Shown piece after piece: positions 6,293 to 8,233 of a stretch of DNA of 8,233 nucleotides. The stretch spans positions 1-8,233 of the forward strand of contig JAGCJE010000242.1 of assembly GCA_017648225.1 (NCBI GenBank). Reading direction: 5' to 3'. Source of the DNA: Kiritimatiellia bacterium. Lineage in GTDB: Bacteria > Verrucomicrobiota > Kiritimatiellia > RFP12 > UBA1067. The notes under the pieces are model-generated. The model did no database searches. It worked only from the letters and a program-made list of their open reading frames with translations, and had not been told where the DNA came from. A program made the translations under genes and the position numbers. Position 1 is the stretch's first letter, and each line of letters starts with the position of its first letter.

Positions 6293-6298
6293 CCTCTT
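6293..6298 (-). promoter_or_regulatory. Ribosome binding site deciding the acyl-CoA synthetase start
   Basis: AAGAGG on the minus strand is followed by CAATGACAATG. Spacing to the first ATG (6290) is only 2 bases, too short, and to the second ATG (6284) 8 bases, which is optimal. The second ATG is therefore preferred. Confidence 0.6.
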
Positions 6299-6299
6299 A

Positions 6300-6350
6300 A
6301 TGCTAAAAGTCATAAATATTTATATTTTACCATATTTCTGCCGCAGAGTG
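6300..6350 (-). promoter_or_regulatory. Putative AT-rich promoter region of the five-gene operon
   Basis: Between the tsf terminator and the acyl-CoA synthetase SD site lies an AT-rich stretch containing, on the minus strand, TATGGTAAAATATAAATATTTATG. TAAAAT and TATAAA are both possible -10 boxes; no good -35 box is evident. A perfect 12-base palindrome ATAAATATTTAT (6312-6323) lies just downstream and could be an operator or chance in AT-rich DNA. The preceding transcript ends at a strong terminator, so a promoter is expected here. Confidence 0.4.
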
Positions 6351-6353
6351 CTG

Positions 6354-6388
6354 AGAAAAAAAGAAAGACGGCTTTAAAAGCCGTCCTT
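6354..6388 (-). terminator. Intrinsic terminator after tsf
   Basis: On the minus strand, a stem GACGGCT/AGCCGTC (6385-6379 with 6373-6367) encloses a 5-base loop and can be extended by A-T pairs. It is followed at once by the T-rich run TTTCTTTTTTTCTC. It lies about 30 bases after the tsf stop and separates the rpsB-tsf transcript from the acyl-CoA synthetase operon. Confidence 0.9.
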
Positions 6389-6416
6389 CCTTTTCGCTTT
6401 ATGAAGCTTAACGCGA

Positions 6417-7253
6417 TTAGGCGCCGAGCTGCATGCGGCAGAAGCGCTTGATCGTGATAGGAGCTCCGACCGTCTTGGCGACGCCGTCGAGATACTTCTC
6501 AACGGTGACTTCGCCGTCAGCGACGTAATCCTGCTTCGTAACGCAGACCTGGGTGCAGTACTTCGCGGCCATGCCCTTCTTGATGCCGACGAGAGCCTGC
6601 TCGGGAGGAAGCTTACCCTTCTGCTCCTTGAGCGCATTGAGCTTGATTTCGAGCTCGGCGTCGATCTCGGCCTGGGGAACGTCCTCGGGATTGACGTACT
6701 TAGGAGCGTTAGCGGCGATCTGGAGACAGATCATGTGAGCCGCATCGGCGAGTTCGGCCGCATCGGCCTTCTCGCAAGCGAGCTCGACGAGAACGCCGAT
6801 CTTGCCGCCCATGTGGATGTAGCCGGAAAGAACGCCGGCACCCTCGAGCGCGTAACGCTCGCTACGGCGGATCTTGACGTTCTCACCAGTCTTGGTAAGA
6901 AGCATCTTGTAGTCGTCGTTGAGCGTAGCTTCGATGTCCTTACCCTCGAGCGCGACCTTGGCGGCGTCGTCGACGAACTTGATGAACGCTTCGGTCTTGG
7001 CGACGAAGTCGGTCTCGCAGTTAACTTCGGCGAGAGCCATCGTCTTCTTGTCGGCGGCTTCGGCGAGGGCGATGATGCCCTGCTTGGACTCCTTGTCAAC
7101 GCGCTTGGCGGCAACTGCGAGACCCTTCTCACGGAGATACTTGATAGCCTCTTCCATATTGCCGTTGGTGGCGGTGAGAGCTTCCTTGCAAGCGCCCATA
7201 CCGGCAGCGGTCGCCTCGCGGAGTTCCTTGATTTCCTGAATGGTAATAGCCAT
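6417..7253 (-). CDS. tsf: Translation elongation factor Ts
   Basis: A 278-residue EF-Ts, the nucleotide-exchange factor that releases GDP from EF-Tu in the cytoplasm. The N-terminal UBA-like domain (1-55; LREATAAGMGACKEALTATN) binds the EF-Tu G domain. The signature TDFVAKTEAF (81-90) includes the Asp-Phe pair that displaces the nucleotide-bound Mg2+ of EF-Tu. Residues about 140-185 (GAGVLSGYIHMGGKIGVLVEL) form the second core subdomain, and the C-terminal region contains VCVTKQDYVADGEVTVEKYL where many homologues have VCLLEQPF.KD...TV..YL, a divergent but aligned form. ATG 7253 has an AAAGG SD site (7263-7267) 9 bases upstream. It follows rpsB after 35 bases, the standard rpsB-tsf order. The transcript ends at the terminator directly downstream. 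Confidence 0.97.
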   Translation of the reverse strand: MAITIQEIKELREATAAGMGACKEALTATNGNMEEAIKYLREKGLAVAAKRVDKESKQGIIALAEAADKKTMALAEVNCETDFVAKTEAFIKFVDDAAKVALEGKDIEATLNDDYKMLLTKTGENVKIRRSERYALEGAGVLSGYIHMGGKIGVLVELACEKADAAELADAAHMICLQIAANAPKYVNPEDVPQAEIDAELEIKLNALKEQKGKLPPEQALVGIKKGMAAKYCTQVCVTKQDYVADGEVTVEKYLDGVAKTVGAPITIKRFCRMQLGA

Positions 7254-7288
7254 TGTGAAAAACCTTTCGTTAGAAGTTGTTTATTAAA

Positions 7289-8233
7289 TTACTCGGCGGC
7301 GGGAGCTTCGGCGGCAGGAGCCTCGGCGGCGCGGGCGGCGGCCTCGGCCTCGACGACGGCGGCCTGACGCTTCGCCTCGAGATCGGCCTTAGCCTTAGCC
7401 TCAGCCTCTTCCTTAGCCTTGCGGGCGGCGGCCTTCACGTTGACAGCAACGCCAGCCTTGCGGGGAGCGCGCTTGGCGCCTTCCTTCGCGCCACTCTTGG
7501 CCTTGCGCTCTGCGCGTGCAGCCTTCTCGGCCTCGTCGCGCTTGGCGCGATCGGCCTCACGCTTGCGGTTCTCTTCAGCGGCCTTGACGCTATACTCGTC
7601 GTTGGCGGTCTTGATAACCTTGGTAAGTCCGCCGAGAACGAGCTCGACGCCGCGAACGGAGTCGTCGTTGCCAGGGATGACGAAATCGATCGGCTCGGGG
7701 TCGGCGTTCGTGTCGACGATAGCGACGACGGGGATACCGAGACGGACGGCTTCCTTAACGGCGTTCTGCTCGCGGACGACGTCAACGATTACGACGGCAC
7801 CGGGCTGCTCGGCCATATCGGCGATACCGGTCAAATTCTTCTCAAGCTTGTTGAGCTCGCGGCGGAGCATCGAAGCTTCCTGCTTGTGCTCGGAAAGCTC
7901 GCCGCCGTTAGCCTTGGCGGTAGCCTGGAGCTGACGCATACGCTTGACGGAAGAGCGGATCGTCTTGGCGTTGGTGAGCGTACCGCCGAGCCAGCGCTCG
8001 GTGATGTAGAACTGGCCGACGCTCGTCGCGCAGTCCTTGACGAGTTCGGAAACCTGCTTCTTCGTGGCGACGAAAAGGATGTTCTTACCGGCGAGAACGG
8101 TGTCGCGGAGGAACTGGGCGGCTTCGTCGAGAAGAGTGACGCTCTGGGTGAGGTCGATGATGTGGATACCGTTGCGCTTATCGAAGATATAACCTTTCAT
8201 CTTCGGGTTCCAACGCTTCGTCTGGTGACCGAA
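7289..8233 (-). CDS. rpsB: 30S ribosomal protein S2, N-terminus cut by window edge, with long C-terminal extension
   Basis: Ribosomal protein S2 of the small subunit. The frame stays open to the window end: the 11 residues before the first in-window Met read FGHQTKRWNPK, matching the S2 signature HFGHQT..WNPKM, so roughly 15 N-terminal residues are missing. Numbering from the Met at 8200: GIHIIDL 11-17, FVATKKQ 43-49, ERWLGGTLTN 68-77, the coiled-coil arm around 82-125, DVVREQNAV.EA..LGIPVVAIVDTN 140-165 and IPGNDDS 175-181. The S2 core ends near residue 200. It is followed by about 100 residues made almost only of Ala, Lys, Glu and Arg, ending in a tandem APAAE repeat; most S2 proteins stop soon after the core. 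The tail is in frame and runs directly into the stop at 7291-7289, 35 bases before tsf. The tail's role is unknown; long disordered or helical tails occur on S2 in some phyla. Confidence 0.96.
   Translation of the reverse strand, partial: FGHQTKRWNPKMKGYIFDKRNGIHIIDLTQSVTLLDEAAQFLRDTVLAGKNILFVATKKQVSELVKDCATSVGQFYITERWLGGTLTNAKTIRSSVKRMRQLQATAKANGGELSEHKQEASMLRRELNKLEKNLTGIADMAEQPGAVVIVDVVREQNAVKEAVRLGIPVVAIVDTNADPEPIDFVIPGNDDSVRGVELVLGGLTKVIKTANDEYSVKAAEENRKREADRAKRDEAEKAARAERKAKSGAKEGAKRAPRKAGVAVNVKAAARKAKEEAEAKAKADLEAKRQAAVVEAEAAARAAEAPAAEAPAAE

Noticed and set aside
6735..7367. + strand open frame (210 codons) opposite tsf and the rpsB end
   Set aside because: Antisense to clear EF-Ts and S2 coding sequence; its Ala/Ser-rich end is the complement of the S2 tail.
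1..8233. Undescribed defence, phage or mobile system
   Set aside because: No nuclease, helicase, transposase, integrase, toxin-antitoxin or reverse transcriptase signature was seen on either strand; the genes are housekeeping or metabolic.

Overview
The window is bacterial chromosome with every recognisable gene on the minus strand, so transcription runs from high to low coordinates. The conserved rpsB-tsf pair, clear Shine-Dalgarno (SD) sites (AAGGAG, AAAGGA) and short gene overlaps show a bacterium. The sequence does not fix the taxon. The sialic-acid lyase plus AGE-type epimerase pair and the long Ala/Lys/Glu tail on S2 would fit an uncultured animal-associated member of the PVC group (Lentisphaerae or Kiritimatiellae-like), but this is a low-confidence guess.

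Region 1 (8233-6354) is the translation block: rpsB (5' end cut by the window edge, unusually long C-terminal tail), tsf, and a strong intrinsic terminator. The pyrH and frr genes that often follow tsf are absent.

Region 2 (6350-1678) starts in an AT-rich presumed promoter region and holds five tightly packed genes: an ACSF2/YngI-like acyl-CoA synthetase, an unrecognised 118-residue protein, a PP-loop tRNA-thiolation-type protein with a probable NFACT-R-like C-terminal domain, a DedA-family membrane protein, and a compact, solitary OppD/DppD-type ABC ATPase. Gaps and overlaps of +8, -4, -7 and -1 bases imply one polycistronic transcript with translational coupling. The functions are mixed (lipid activation, RNA modification, membrane homeostasis, transport).

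Region 3 (1677-1) holds an N-acetylneuraminate lyase (nanA-like) and, after a 162-base gap, the start of an N-acylglucosamine 2-epimerase (AGE). Together they would convert sialic acid to pyruvate and ManNAc, then ManNAc to GlcNAc. The gap is almost filled by a striking array of 7-base repeats: about 7 units in one direction and 12 in the opposite direction, forming a long imperfect inverted repeat. It supplies the stop codon of the lyase gene.

No RNA gene, CRISPR array, insertion sequence, phage gene or recognisable defence system was found. The most unusual items are the inverted heptamer array, the PP-loop/NFACT-R-like protein with its coupled unknown partner, the shortened OppD-like ATPase, and the S2 tail.
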